Source: an uncultured Serinicoccus sp.
GTDB taxonomy: Bacteria; Actinomycetota; Actinomycetes; Actinomycetales; Dermatophilaceae
DNA length: 64,000 nt
Reading direction: 5' to 3'
NCBI RefSeq assembly: GCF_947487915.1
Contig: NZ_CANKYH010000004.1
Span: 62,001 to 126,000 of the forward strand
Positions 1 to 8,714 of this stretch are shown here, piece by piece. The number at the start of each line of letters is the position of its first letter. Position 1 is the first letter of the stretch. A model generated the notes under the pieces. It did not search any database. It had not been told where the DNA came from and worked only from the letters and a program-made list of their open reading frames with translations. The position numbers were made by a program, and so were the translations under genes.

Positions 1-2
1 TG

Positions 3-356
3 GCCTTCGGCGTGGTGCTGCTCTGGGCGTCCTGGACCATCCTGCGCTCAGCGCTGCGCATCCTGCTGCAGGGCACCCCGGACAGCCTGGACCTCGGCGC
101 GGTGATCACCGCCCTGAGCCAGGTGCCAGGCGTTCGCGACGTCCACCACGTGCACGCCTGGACCATCACCACCGGGCGCACCGTCTTCTCGGCACACCTG
201 CACGTCCCTGAGGCGGAACGCGATGGTGATGCGGTGCTTCAGCAGTCCGCGCGCGTCTTGCGGGACCGGTTCGACGTCTATTTCTCCACCCTGCAGGTCG
301 AGCGCTCCTGCGCCGCCGAGGACGCAGCCGACCTCGACATCACACCTCCGTCCTGA
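3..356 (+). CDS. Cation diffusion facilitator (CDF) transporter, C-terminal part
   Basis: The reading frame is open to the left edge, so only the last 117 residues are present. The visible part is the end of the last transmembrane helix followed by the cytoplasmic ferredoxin-like domain of CzcD-type CDF exporters, with the family pattern PGVRDVHHVHAWTI and the His residues expected in the dimerising metal-binding domain. CDF proteins exchange divalent metal ions (Zn, Co, Cd and others) for protons across the cytoplasmic membrane; the substrate cannot be read from this fragment. It stands at the left end of the metal-resistance region and no partner gene is visible upstream. Confidence 0.8.
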   Translation, partial: AFGVVLLWASWTILRSALRILLQGTPDSLDLGAVITALSQVPGVRDVHHVHAWTITTGRTVFSAHLHVPEAERDGDAVLQQSARVLRDRFDVYFSTLQVERSCAAEDAADLDITPPS

Positions 357-685
357 CCTGCCCCGCCGCCCGACGTCGGACGGCGGACGTGCCTCGCAAG
401 CCGCCCCCGCGCCCCGACGCAGCGCAACGTGACACGGCCCCCGCCCTCCTCTCTTGCCGGTCCGCCCCGATGCACGCCCGAGCTGCGGGCCCAGCGAACC
501 CTTCCAAGGGCTCCCGGTTCGCCGCCCCTGCCCTGCGGGGCGTCACCAGATCGGCACCGAACCGTCACCTCGGCGACGTGGACGAGGGTCCATGCTGGGC
601 TGACGGCGGTGACGACCGACCGATCGTGGGGAATCTCGACCGTGGGCCCCGGGCAACCGCCCGCCGCGCTGGCAAGGAGGTGCAG
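357..685. other. Intergenic stretch, no gene seen
   Basis: No credible coding sequence. A GC-rich imperfect dyad (GACGTCGGACGGCGGACGT, about 374-392) just after the CDF stop could act as a terminator, but it has no U-tract. A strong ribosome binding site (AAGGAGGTG) at the right end precedes the decayed adenylate-forming gene. Confidence 0.4.
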
Positions 686-1753
686 ATGGACCCCAGGTTG
701 CTCCTCAAGGTGCTGGGCCTTCGTCGCGAGCTCACAGTGCGAGACCGCTGGGCCGCAGCGCAGGTGCGCACCCACCAGGCCCGGGAGCTGGCGGCGTTGC
801 GTGATCACAGTCAACGGAGATCGCGGTTTACCGCGAGTTCCACCGCGGCCGGACGCGGGCGCCGCTGGCTGAGCTGCCGATCCTGACCAAGGCGGTCCTC
901 ATGGACCGGTTCGACGACCTCATCACCCGAGGCGACCTGCGGCTGGCTCATGCACAGGCGCACCTGGCCGCCGGGGCCGGGGCGCAGCGGCTCATGGGTC
1001 GGTACTACGTCGCAGCCACGGCCGGCACCACGGGCGAGCCGGGCATCTTCGTCTGGGATGTCGACGAGTGGGCGGACGTCCTGGCCTCCTACAGTCGCGC
1101 CTACAGCTGGGCTGGGGCATCGGTGCGGCTGACCACGCGCACCAGGATGGCGGTGGTCAGCTCGACGGCGCCTTCGCACCAGTCCGCGCTGGTCGGGGCG
1201 AGCGTCGACAGTCGGTTCATCCCGACACTGCGGGTCGACTCCGGGGAACAGCTCGAGGACGTCGTCCGGCGGCTCAACCACTTCCGGCCCGACGTTCTGG
1301 TGGGTTACGCCAGCATGCTGGGGCTGCTGGCGGGGGAGCAGCGAGCAGGGCGCCTGCACGTGCGGCCGGCCCTTCATCCGCATCGGCGGCGTCCAGGGCA
1401 GAGCCGAGGAGGCGCTGCGCCTCCGCGCGGCCCGCGGCGGTGACGTCCTTGTCCAGCCCAACGTCGTCCACCGGGTGATGGAGCTGCCCCTCACCGGCTG
1501 GCAGGTCGTCCTGGACGACACGGGGATCACCATCCACATCACCGGCCTGGCGGAGCGTGTCGACACGGGCCAGGTCGCCCGGCGTCTGGCTGACGCGCTC
1601 GCGCTGGCGGGCGCCGTCGTACCTCCGGTCCGGGCCGTGCGGGTGCCGGCCGTCTCTCGGACCGCCCTCGGCAAGGCACCGTTGATCCGGTCCGTGCGCG
1701 GGGGCGGCGATCACCCTGGCCGGGGACAGGACGAGACCGCGGGCACCGACTAA
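686..1753 (+). pseudogene. Broken adenylate-forming enzyme (PaaK/CoA-ligase-like)
   Basis: Three pieces align in order to the intact paralogue on the minus strand at 22478-23836. The first ~40 codons (from ATG 686 after a good AAGGAGG) are in one frame. A frameshift near 810-830 moves the reading into the next frame, where residues equivalent to about 50-228 continue (ELPILTKAVLMDRFDDL, YYVAATAGTTGEPG, VLVGYAS). Near 1366-1373 the sequence then jumps directly to the equivalent of residue ~339 (FIRIGGVQGRAEEALRL, ending ALGKAPLIR). About 110 residues containing the adenylate-binding core are therefore lost, together with a second frame change, so no active enzyme can be made. The copy is diverged from its paralogue, so it is not a very recent duplicate. 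Confidence 0.85.
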
Positions 1754-1862
1754 CGGAATTACATCAAATCGCCACCGGAACGCCCGTTCGTCACCGTCCG
1801 GAGGACTCACAGTTGTGGCGGTACGGGTCGCACCAGGTGGCCCACGCAACAGGAGATGTCCC

Positions 1863-3125
1863 ATGGCAGACGAGCGACCCGGCAGGACCGATTTCCCTCT
1901 AGACAGAGAGCACGGTCGTCCGCGGCGGGCGACGGGCTGGGTGGTGGCCGGTGGACTGGCGATCGCCGTCGGAGGCACGGCGGCGGCTGTCGCGCTCGGG
2001 GGGGACGGTGGGACCGCGGGCACCGTGCCGGCGGTGCCGGCGGCCGCCCCGGAGTCCGCCGCCGCAACCCTCGCCCCGTCAGCCGCCGCACCGTCCAGCG
2101 CGGCACCGTCCACCGCGGCGGAGCATGAGGGGATGGTCACCGGTGCGGTGTGGGTGGCCAACGAGGAGGGCGCCAGCCTGAGCGTCATCGACGCGGGGAC
2201 GAACACGGTCGTCACCACGGTGCGCGGGGTGGAGGGGCCGCACAACGTGCAGGTCTCACCCGACAGCGCCAGCGTGTGGGCGGTGAGCGGTCACGACTCG
2301 CTCGCCGTCGCGCTCGATGCGCGGTCGCTGGACCTGACCCGCACGGTGACCACCGGTGGGGCGCCCGCCCACGTCGTGATCAGCCCGGACGGGCGCACGG
2401 CATACACCAGCGACGGCGCCGACGGCACCGTGACCGTGATCGACACGGCGTCCGGCGAGGTGCAGGCGACGATCCCGGTGGGTGCCGGGCCGCACGGGCT
2501 GCGCCCCAGCCCCGACGGCCGCTGGCTGGTCGTGGCCAACGTGGCGGGCAGCACGCTGAGCGTGGTCGACACCAGCACCCGCACCACGGTGGCCGACATC
2601 GAGGTCGGCAGGGCGCCGGCACAGGTCGCCTTCTCCCCTGACGGGCGGTTCGTGTACGCCTCGGTCAGCGCCCAGGACGAGGTGGTCAAGGTCGACATGG
2701 CCAGTCGCGAGGTCGTCGGCCGGGTCGCGGTCGGGGACGGGCCGATCCAGACCTACGTCAGCCCCGACGACCGTTACCTGCTGGCCGCCAACCAGGGCAC
2801 CGAGGCAGCACCGGGGACGAGCCTGTCGGTCATCGACACCGGGACGTTCACGGTGGCGGGGACCGTGGAGACCGGTCAGGGTGCCCACGGGGTCGTGGTC
2901 GACCCCTCCGGGCGTCACGCCTACGTCACCAACCTCTACGCCGACGACGTTGCGGTCGTGGACCTGGACGAGCTGCGGGTCGTCGCGCGTGTCCCGGTCG
3001 GGGACACGCCCAACGGCATCAGCTTCTCCAGCACGCCCGTACCGGCCCAGGCACCGGTGACCCTGGACGTGCCGAAGGGCGCTACCGAGGACGGCGGGGG
3101 AACCGGCGGCCACGGCGGCCACTAG
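1863..3125 (+). CDS. Membrane-anchored YVTN-family beta-propeller protein
   Basis: 420 residues. ATG 1863 is preferred because it follows AGGAG at the right distance; an in-frame GTG at 1815 lies upstream without one. A single transmembrane or signal-anchor segment (about residues 26-48) is followed by an Ala/Pro/Ser-rich linker and then seven or so repeats of the YVTN/NHL type (SVIDxxTxxVxxTVxVG...GPHxVxxSPDG), which fold as a beta-propeller outside the membrane. The tail is Gly/His-rich (GGHGGH), a plausible metal-binding end. The role is unknown; such propellers are common next to metal-resistance and surface-layer genes. It converges on the membrane gene at 3244-3645. Confidence 0.75.
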   Translation: MADERPGRTDFPLDREHGRPRRATGWVVAGGLAIAVGGTAAAVALGGDGGTAGTVPAVPAAAPESAAATLAPSAAAPSSAAPSTAAEHEGMVTGAVWVANEEGASLSVIDAGTNTVVTTVRGVEGPHNVQVSPDSASVWAVSGHDSLAVALDARSLDLTRTVTTGGAPAHVVISPDGRTAYTSDGADGTVTVIDTASGEVQATIPVGAGPHGLRPSPDGRWLVVANVAGSTLSVVDTSTRTTVADIEVGRAPAQVAFSPDGRFVYASVSAQDEVVKVDMASREVVGRVAVGDGPIQTYVSPDDRYLLAANQGTEAAPGTSLSVIDTGTFTVAGTVETGQGAHGVVVDPSGRHAYVTNLYADDVAVVDLDELRVVARVPVGDTPNGISFSSTPVPAQAPVTLDVPKGATEDGGGTGGHGGH

Positions 3126-3127
3126 GG

Positions 3128-3187
3128 CCCGGAGCCCGGCCGGCCCAGGCCGGCCGGCCCGGAGCCCGGCCGGCCCAGGCCGGCCGG
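3128..3187. terminator. Tandem palindromic repeat, likely bidirectional terminator
   Basis: Two perfect head-to-tail copies of a 30-bp unit (3128-3157 and 3158-3187). Each contains an almost perfect palindrome, CCCGGCCGGCC-CA-GGCCGGCCGGG in register, able to form an 11-bp GC hairpin. It lies between two convergent genes, where a factor-independent or pausing terminator is expected; there is no U-tract. Confidence 0.55.
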
Positions 3188-3243
3188 GCTGGACGCGCCC
3201 GCCCAGCGTAGGGGTGGTGGGGGACCGAGCGGCCCCGGGCAGG

Positions 3244-3645
3244 TCAGTGATGCCCGTCGTGCTCGGCGGGAGTCGTCACCGAGGGCGACGGAGTGGTGGG
3301 CGTCGGCGCGGGGGCGTCGGACGCGCCGATGCGTGGACCGATCACGAACGCGGACAGGGCGAACAGGGCGGTGAAGGCGACGACTCCCAGGGCCGGTGCC
3401 CACCCGGTGCCGAACCGCGAGCGGAGTCGGCGCAGCAGGGGGATGCTCAGCAGGAGGCCCACGACGTAGAGGACGCCGTTGCCCAGCGCACCGGTCAGCA
3501 GCGCGGTACCGGCGATCAGGCCGACGTGGTGCAGGACGTGCGGCACCATTCCCAGGGCCGCCCCGAAGCCGGCGCGGACCGTGGCCCACCAGCCCCTGGG
3601 AGATCGACCGGGCGGGGCGGACAGCTCGAGCGCAGATGTGGCCAT
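3244..3645 (-). CDS. Small integral membrane protein, unknown
   Basis: 133 residues from the ATG at 3645 (MATSALEL...); an ORF extension to 3729 lacks a good ribosome site and runs into the neighbouring promoter region. Predicted membrane segments lie at about residues 40-60 and 85-105, and the extracytoplasmic C-terminus is Pro/Thr-rich and ends in HDGHH. I do not recognise the family. It is divergent from the glutaredoxin-CcdA-redoxin operon, and the space between holds a weak CopR-like site, so it may belong to the same copper/thiol stress response. Confidence 0.55.
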   Translation of the reverse strand: MATSALELSAPPGRSPRGWWATVRAGFGAALGMVPHVLHHVGLIAGTALLTGALGNGVLYVVGLLLSIPLLRRLRSRFGTGWAPALGVVAFTALFALSAFVIGPRIGASDAPAPTPTTPSPSVTTPAEHDGHH

Positions 3646-3691
3646 AGCCACCACTGTGCAGGCCCCGCCCGGTCTCCCGACGGCAGTTCTG

Positions 3692-3711
3692 TGGAGATCC
3701 GATGGCGAGCC
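3692..3711 (+). promoter_or_regulatory. Weak CopR-box-like site
   Basis: TGGAGATCC-GA-TGGCGAGCC. The first half matches 6 of 9 positions of the CopR half-site TGAAGATTT and the second 4 of 9, with the GA spacer seen in the better sites of this window. It lies between divergent starts at 3645 and 3811. It is reported only because the architecture repeats elsewhere. Confidence 0.25.
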
Positions 3712-3810
3712 CCGCAGCGACGACAGCAAAACGCCATGAAACTGCCACGGCAGTCGCAGGGCGCGCCTGTGAGGCTGGTCCCGTCATCCCGGTGCAGGAG
3801 AGGAACCCCC

Positions 3811-4077
3811 GTGACCACAGTGCCGCGACCAGTGCAGGTCGCCGTCGTCGAGAACCCTGGCTGCCACTTCTGCGACGACGCGCACGCCGTGCTCGCCGGG
3901 CTCGCCCGGGACGGCCACGCGATCCAGGTCACCTCGCTCGACGCACGCGCCGCCGACGGCCAGGCACTGATGCGCGAGCATCGGGCCGCGATGACGCCGC
4001 TGGTGCTGGTCGACGGGTCCTTCTTCAGCCAGGGCAGGCTGCCGCGCCGCAAGCTCCTGCGCCTGCTCGGGGCCTGA
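3811..4077 (+). CDS. Glutaredoxin-like thiol-disulfide protein
   Basis: 88 residues from GTG 3811, chosen because AGGAG sits about 10 bases upstream; the longer open frame to 3214 is in antisense and intergenic DNA. The fold is glutaredoxin/thioredoxin-like: a beta strand, then the redox motif C18-H-F-C21 (NPGCHFCDDA), and a C-terminal TPLVLVDG segment that matches the cis-Pro region. It most likely shuttles electrons between cytoplasmic thiols and the adjacent CcdA-like membrane protein, whose start codon lies one base after its stop, so the two are cotranscribed. Confidence 0.8.
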   Translation: MTTVPRPVQVAVVENPGCHFCDDAHAVLAGLARDGHAIQVTSLDARAADGQALMREHRAAMTPLVLVDGSFFSQGRLPRRKLLRLLGA

Positions 4078-4078
4078 G

Positions 4079-5071
4079 ATGGGCGAGCTGCTCACCACCG
4101 GCTCCGTCCTGGCGGCCTTCCTCGCCGGCGGGGTGGCGCTCTTCGCCCCCTGCTGCATCGTGTTCCTCGCCCCCAGCTACCTCGCCGCCGCCGTGAAGAA
4201 CCGGCGGTGGCGGTTGCTGCCGCTGACCTTCCTCTTCGCCGCCGGGCTCGCGCTGGTGCTGGTCCCGATCACCCTGGGCATCGGCCTGGTGGCCTCCGCA
4301 GTGGCGAACTACCACACCCCCCTGTACTACGCCGGCGGCGCGCTGATGCTGGCCCTCGCCGCGCTCAGCGTCTCCGGCCGCATGCTCACCCTGCCCGCCT
4401 CCCTGCGCGCCCCCGACACCCGAGGCGGTGACGGGCTGAGCTTCTTCAGCCTCGGCGTGTTCTCCGGCATCGCCAGCGCCTGCTGCGCACCCGTGCTGGC
4501 CGGCGTCATGACCCTGTCCGCGCTCTCCGGGTCGGCGGTCGGCGGCCTCACCCTGGGTATGGCGTACACGTTCGGCATGGTCTTCCCCCTGTTCCTCATC
4601 GCCCTGGGCTGGGACCGCTTCCGGCTCGGCGAGCGCAAGCTGCTGCAGGCACGGGCGATCCGGCTGCGGCTGGGCACCCGCGTGCTGCACACCAACTCGA
4701 TCAACCTGGTGGTGGCCGCCGGGTTCGCCGCGATGGGCGTCTTCGTCCTCTACCTCGCCGGCACCGGCACGATGACCAGCGGCCCGGGCGTCCAGGTCGC
4801 GGCCGGTCGAGGCCTCGCCGGCTTCTTCACCCGGCTGGAGCAGTGGACCTCCCCGGTGCCAGAGCCGGTGCTCGGCCTCGCCGTGCTCGCCCTGGCCGCC
4901 GTCTTCGTCGTCGCCACCCTCCGCGACCGCCGTCGACCGGGAGCCGACGCCCCATCGGGCGAGGGCACGGACGGTGCGGACACGGCCGCCCAGGGCCCTG
5001 CCGGCGAGGGCTGCCACTCCGGCGCAGCACCACATACCCCAGGCGTCCCCGCAGACGACGCACGCACCTGA
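4079..5071 (+). CDS. CcdA/DsbD-like thiol:disulfide transmembrane electron carrier
   Basis: 330 residues. Six to seven hydrophobic segments carry two Cys pairs, C25-C26 in the first helix (LFAPCCIVF) and a second pair near residue 137 (SACCAPVLAG), the positions expected for the CcdA reaction centre that moves reducing equivalents from the cytoplasm to the outer face. The last ~50 residues are a hydrophilic Gly/Asp tail. Placed between a cytoplasmic glutaredoxin and an exported redoxin, it would complete an outward electron relay, used in cytochrome c maturation or in repairing metal-oxidised extracytoplasmic thiols. There is no ResB/ResC here, so a dedicated cytochrome c role is less likely. 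Confidence 0.8.
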   Translation: MGELLTTGSVLAAFLAGGVALFAPCCIVFLAPSYLAAAVKNRRWRLLPLTFLFAAGLALVLVPITLGIGLVASAVANYHTPLYYAGGALMLALAALSVSGRMLTLPASLRAPDTRGGDGLSFFSLGVFSGIASACCAPVLAGVMTLSALSGSAVGGLTLGMAYTFGMVFPLFLIALGWDRFRLGERKLLQARAIRLRLGTRVLHTNSINLVVAAGFAAMGVFVLYLAGTGTMTSGPGVQVAAGRGLAGFFTRLEQWTSPVPEPVLGLAVLALAAVFVVATLRDRRRPGADAPSGEGTDGADTAAQGPAGEGCHSGAAPHTPGVPADDART

Positions 5072-5081
5072 AGGAGCCGAC

Positions 5082-5699
5082 GTGTCCACCAGATCAGCCC
5101 GTGAGTCCCGACTGGCCCGCATCGCCGACGAGACGCGGTCCGAAGAGCGCCGTCGCCGAGTCCGTCGGTACGGCCTAATCGGCACCGCGCTGGTGCTCGT
5201 CGCCGCGGTCGTCACCGCCATGCTGCTGACCTCGCGCCCGGCGTCCACCGAGCTCGCCGACGCCGCGCCGGACTTCACCCTGAGCGACACCGCAGGCGGC
5301 ACCGTCAGCCTGGATCAGTTCCGCGGTCGCAACGTGGTCCTGTACTTCAACGAGGGAGCCGGCTGCCAGTCCTGCCTCGTGCAGATGGCCGAGATCGAGA
5401 AGAACGCGGCGCTGTTCGAGGGTCTCGACATCACCTTCCTGCCGATCGTGATGAACACCCGCGAGCAGATCACCACCGACATGCAGGTCAACGGGGTCCG
5501 CACCCCGTTCCTGCTGGACGACGGCCGCGTCTCCCAGGCCTACGGGACCCTGGGCAAGGGCATGCACGCCGGGCTGCCGGGCCACAGCTTCGTCCTCATC
5601 GACGGCGAAGGGCAGCGGCGCTGGTACGGGGAGTACCCCTCCATGTGGCTGCCACCGGCCGACCTGCTCGCCCAGCTTCAGAAGTCTCTGTCGGCCTGA
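5082..5699 (+). CDS. Membrane-anchored redoxin (AhpC/TSA-TlpA type)
   Basis: 205 residues from GTG 5082 after a perfect AAGGAG. A basic cytoplasmic N-terminus, one membrane anchor (about residues 31-51), then a peroxiredoxin/thioredoxin-fold domain exposed outside: APDFTLSDTAGG, the active motif C95-Q-S-C98 (EGAGCQSCL), TPFLLDDG, and GHSFVLIDGEG with the usual C-terminal strand. It would accept electrons from the CcdA-like protein just upstream (10-base gap) and reduce disulfides or peroxides on the outer face of the membrane. This is the last gene of the three-gene redox operon. Confidence 0.8.
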   Translation: MSTRSARESRLARIADETRSEERRRRVRRYGLIGTALVLVAAVVTAMLLTSRPASTELADAAPDFTLSDTAGGTVSLDQFRGRNVVLYFNEGAGCQSCLVQMAEIEKNAALFEGLDITFLPIVMNTREQITTDMQVNGVRTPFLLDDGRVSQAYGTLGKGMHAGLPGHSFVLIDGEGQRRWYGEYPSMWLPPADLLAQLQKSLSA

Positions 5700-6017
5700 G
5701 GGCACGGGCGGACACACTCGGGGAAGCGGTCAGGTCCGGTCATCTCTGAGGCGCCTCGCGTAGCTGGGGCCGGTCACGTCGAGGTGAAGGAGCCGAGTCG
5801 TCTGGACCCGTCGACGCGCCACCGAACGTGGAACTGGTCCGCGCCGATGCCGGTGTTCGGTTCTCTGGAACCGCTCTTGTAGTACACCTGGCCTGGTACG
5901 ACCGCGCAGACCCCAGGGGCAGGGCGCCGGTCTGACCGCGCGGGGACCTACGACCGCCGCGACACCGCGCAGGTCGCGCACGACCGCTCGCGTTACTCTC
6001 CCACCGAGGGAGGACAC
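5700..6017. other. Intergenic, possible short gene remnant on minus strand
   Basis: No intact gene. On the minus strand, about 5774-5932, a stop-terminated reading contains protein-like composition (VYYKSGSREPNTGIGADQFH then VRWRVDGS) with no start and no recognised family; it may be the decayed end of a lost gene. The right end carries GGGAGG, the ribosome site of the methyltransferase at 6018. Confidence 0.3.
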
Positions 6018-6644
6018 ATGCCGCGCATGTCCGCGATCGAAGCAGCGTTCTGCCGAGCGGCACCCTGGAAGGTGTTCTCGCAGCGGGTCCTCTTGCCGTG
6101 GGCGCTGGACGGTCACGTGATCTTCGGCGAGGTCTTGGAGGTCGGCGCGGGGAGCGGGGCCATGGCCGAGGCCGCTGCCCGCAGATTTCCGGAGGCCAGC
6201 ATCACCGTGACGGACGTCGACGCGGCCATGGTCGCCGTTGCGCGCGCCCGGCTTGCCCCCTTACCGAACCTGCGCGTACGGACCGCAGACATGACCTCGC
6301 TGCCGTTCGCCACCGACCGGTTCGACGCAGTCATGTCGAACCTTGTGCTCCACCATGTCATCAGCTGGCGCGACGGTGCGGCCGAAGCCCTGCGGGTCCT
6401 CAAGCCCGGCGGTGTGCTTCTGGGGTACGACCTGACCAACACGCTCCTCGCACGGTTCGTGCACCACGCTGACCGATCGCCCCACCGCATGGTCTCCGCC
6501 GAGGAGCTCCTCGAGGGGCTGGCCGCTGCCGGCTTCACCGGCGTGAACGTCCAAGAGGCCGCACGGGATCACCTGATGCGGTTCCGCGCCTACAAGCCGG
6601 TCCGCACGCGTACGGGTGTCGATGCTCCTTTACCGCCGGGGTGA
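6018..6644 (+). CDS. Class I SAM-dependent methyltransferase
   Basis: 208 residues, ATG 6018 preceded by GAGGGAGG. Rossmann-type methyltransferase: motif I EVLEVGAGSGAM (SAM-binding Gly loop), acidic motif II DVDAAMV, motif III-IV RTADMTSLPFATDRFDAV and LHHVISW, then ALRVLKPGGVL. It is UbiE/Methyltransf_11-like. The substrate is not deducible. It is a single gene between the redox operon and a convergent multicopper oxidase; no regulator site is visible. Confidence 0.8.
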   Translation: MPRMSAIEAAFCRAAPWKVFSQRVLLPWALDGHVIFGEVLEVGAGSGAMAEAAARRFPEASITVTDVDAAMVAVARARLAPLPNLRVRTADMTSLPFATDRFDAVMSNLVLHHVISWRDGAAEALRVLKPGGVLLGYDLTNTLLARFVHHADRSPHRMVSAEELLEGLAAAGFTGVNVQEAARDHLMRFRAYKPVRTRTGVDAPLPPG

Positions 6645-6735
6645 CCCGTTGGCGGGCCTGATCCGCACTGTTCCGGTGCTGCTGCGGTCCTGGGAATCGC
6701 AGGCATGGATGGCTTCCCGCGCGCAGACGCGCTGC

Positions 6736-8362
6736 TCATGCCGGGTCCGGCGGGTAGGTGTCGACGTACGGCTCGGCCGCCTCGATCGGGTCGTGCGGGT
6801 CGGCGTCGTCCGGGCCGAGGCCGACGCGGAACTGGCCCATCATGTCGTGGTCCTCGTGCGGCAGGTTGTGGCAGTGCACCATGTACCTCCCCCTACGCTC
6901 GAACTTCATGATCACGCGCACGAGCTCGTCGGGACCGATGTACGCGACGTCCTTGGGGCCGCGTTCGTAGGCGAACGGCGCCCGCCCGTTGCGGCTGAGG
7001 ATCTGGAAGTCCCCGAGGTGGATGTGCAGCGGGTGGAACCAGCCGCCGGAGCTGGTGTGCAGGTCCCAGATCTCCGCGTCGTCAAGGCCGGGGTCGGCGA
7101 GCACCTTCTTGTAGCCGCTGTCGATGACGTCGTCCCAGGTCGTCTCGTTGATGTTCCAGAGGTTGGTGACGTCCGACTTCTTCAGCTCCAGGTAGCGGCG
7201 CTTCACGCTCTGCGACGGCACCAGCGACATGGCGTCGCTCGAGGTGAGCGTCTGCGGGATGTTGGCCGGGCTCCACGTCGGGTCGGTCTTGTCGACCGGG
7301 GCGTCGGCGACCCTGAACGCCATGATCTTGTTGGTGGTCGAAGTCGACGTTCTTCTCGTTGCTGGCGTTCATCAGCCGGATCTCGGTGCCCGGGGCGTAC
7401 TTGGAGAAGTCGATGAGGAACTCGTAGCGCTCGGCCGGCGCGTGCCGCCACCTGGTCACCTGGCGGGACGTCGGCATGAGGCCGCCGTCGGTGGCGACCA
7501 TGGTGACCGGGGCGCCGTTGCTCAGGTAGGGCTGGTAGGAGCGGGAGACCGAGCCGTTGAGCAGCCGGAAGCGGTAGACACGGCGCTTGACCTGCATGAC
7601 GGGCCACGGCTTGGCGTTGACCAGGACGATGTCGCCCCACAGGCCGGAGTGGTCCTTGTCGTCGTACCGGGCGACGCCGTTGCTGTAGAACATGATGTCG
7701 CTCAGCGTGAGCGGCACGTCGAACTCACCCTGCGGCAGCAGAGCCAGCTCCACCTTGTCGCGGATGTGGTACTGCGTCGCCAGGCCGGAGTAGACGTTCT
7801 CGCCCGTGATGTGCCTGGCGTGGTCGTGGTACCAGATGCTGCGCGCCGGCTGGTCGTTCTCGTACACGTACTCCTTCACGTACCCGGGCATCGTCCGGTC
7901 GTCGGCGTAGCCGTCGTACTCGGGCAGCGACGCGTGGCCGTGCAGGTGCGTGGACAGGGCAAACCCCTGGGACTCGTGACCGGCGTGCCCGCCGGTCAGG
8001 TCGAGCCCGTTGCGGACCCGCAGGCGGACCTTCGTGCCCCGCTCGACCGAGATGTACTGACCCGGGACCTTGCCGTTGTAGCCGATCACCGGCGTGAGGT
8101 AGTTGTTCAGGATCCGCGCCTGGCCCCTGCGGGCGGTCACGCTGTACAGCTCGGTCCGGACACCCTTCTCGACGTAGGTCTCGAGCGGGAGCTGCCGTTG
8201 CAGCGGCTGGAAGGCGGTCGTGAACGGGACCGGCATGTCGCGGCTGGATAGCTCGCTGGCAGCCTTGGCCTCCAGGGCGTTCCCCAAGGGTTGCGACATC
8301 CCGACGTAGCCGAGCGCTCCGATGCCCCCCGCGGCCATCAGCGTCCGACGTGTGAGTTCCAT
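6736..8362 (-). pseudogene. CotA-like multicopper oxidase, frameshifted
   Basis: The start at 8362 follows GAGGAG; a Tat-type leader (TRRTLMAAGG) leads into a multicopper oxidase of the CotA/bilirubin-oxidase branch. The frame breaks near 7325: the first ~345 residues end at NEKNVDFDH, and the rest (KIMAFRVADAP to the stop at 6736) is in another frame; removing one base restores it. All copper ligands would be present: THLHGHA, WYHDHAR, HPLHIHLGDF and HCHNLPHEDHDMM with an axial Met. Apart from the single shift nothing has decayed, so it is either a very recent mutation or a sequencing error. An intact enzyme would oxidise Cu(I) or phenolics outside the cell. Confidence 0.8.
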
Positions 8363-8714
8363 GGCTTCTCCTCGTGACAGGCCCCTGCCTGGTGGGCGTC
8401 GGACGCACGTTTCGCGGGGAGAGGTGCGCATTCCTTGCCCACGTCGAGTGTCTGCCGCTGACCTTGCGCGAACCTTGCACCGTGACCGACTCCGCGTACC
8501 GCCTGCCTGACCGACGGGCCCGCGCCGTCCGTACTCGGGCGGCATGCTCACAGGCAAGGCGGGTCGAGGCATGGAGGGCGAGAACGTGGCCGTGGCGCGG
8601 CAGCCGGACGAGCGACCCGTCCTGTCACGAGTTGGTAAAGGAGGGACCGGCGTGCGAGGCACGCGTCCGTGGTGGACCTAGGCTGGGCGCCGGGCAACAG
8701 TAGGGGCGGCCGCC
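8363..8714. other. Intergenic between the oxidase and disA remnants
   Basis: About 350 bases without a supportable gene. The left part should hold the oxidase promoter (minus strand). The right part is where a normal disA start should be, but the frame that encodes DisA meets TAG at 8679 and has no ATG/GTG before the conserved region. Confidence 0.4.
8461..8478. promoter_or_regulatory. 7-bp direct repeat upstream of the multicopper oxidase
   Basis: ACCTTGC occurs at 8461-8467 and 8472-8478, an 11-bp period typical of response-regulator or other dimer sites, about 100 bp upstream of the oxidase start. It does not match the CopR box. The regulator is unknown. Confidence 0.25.
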
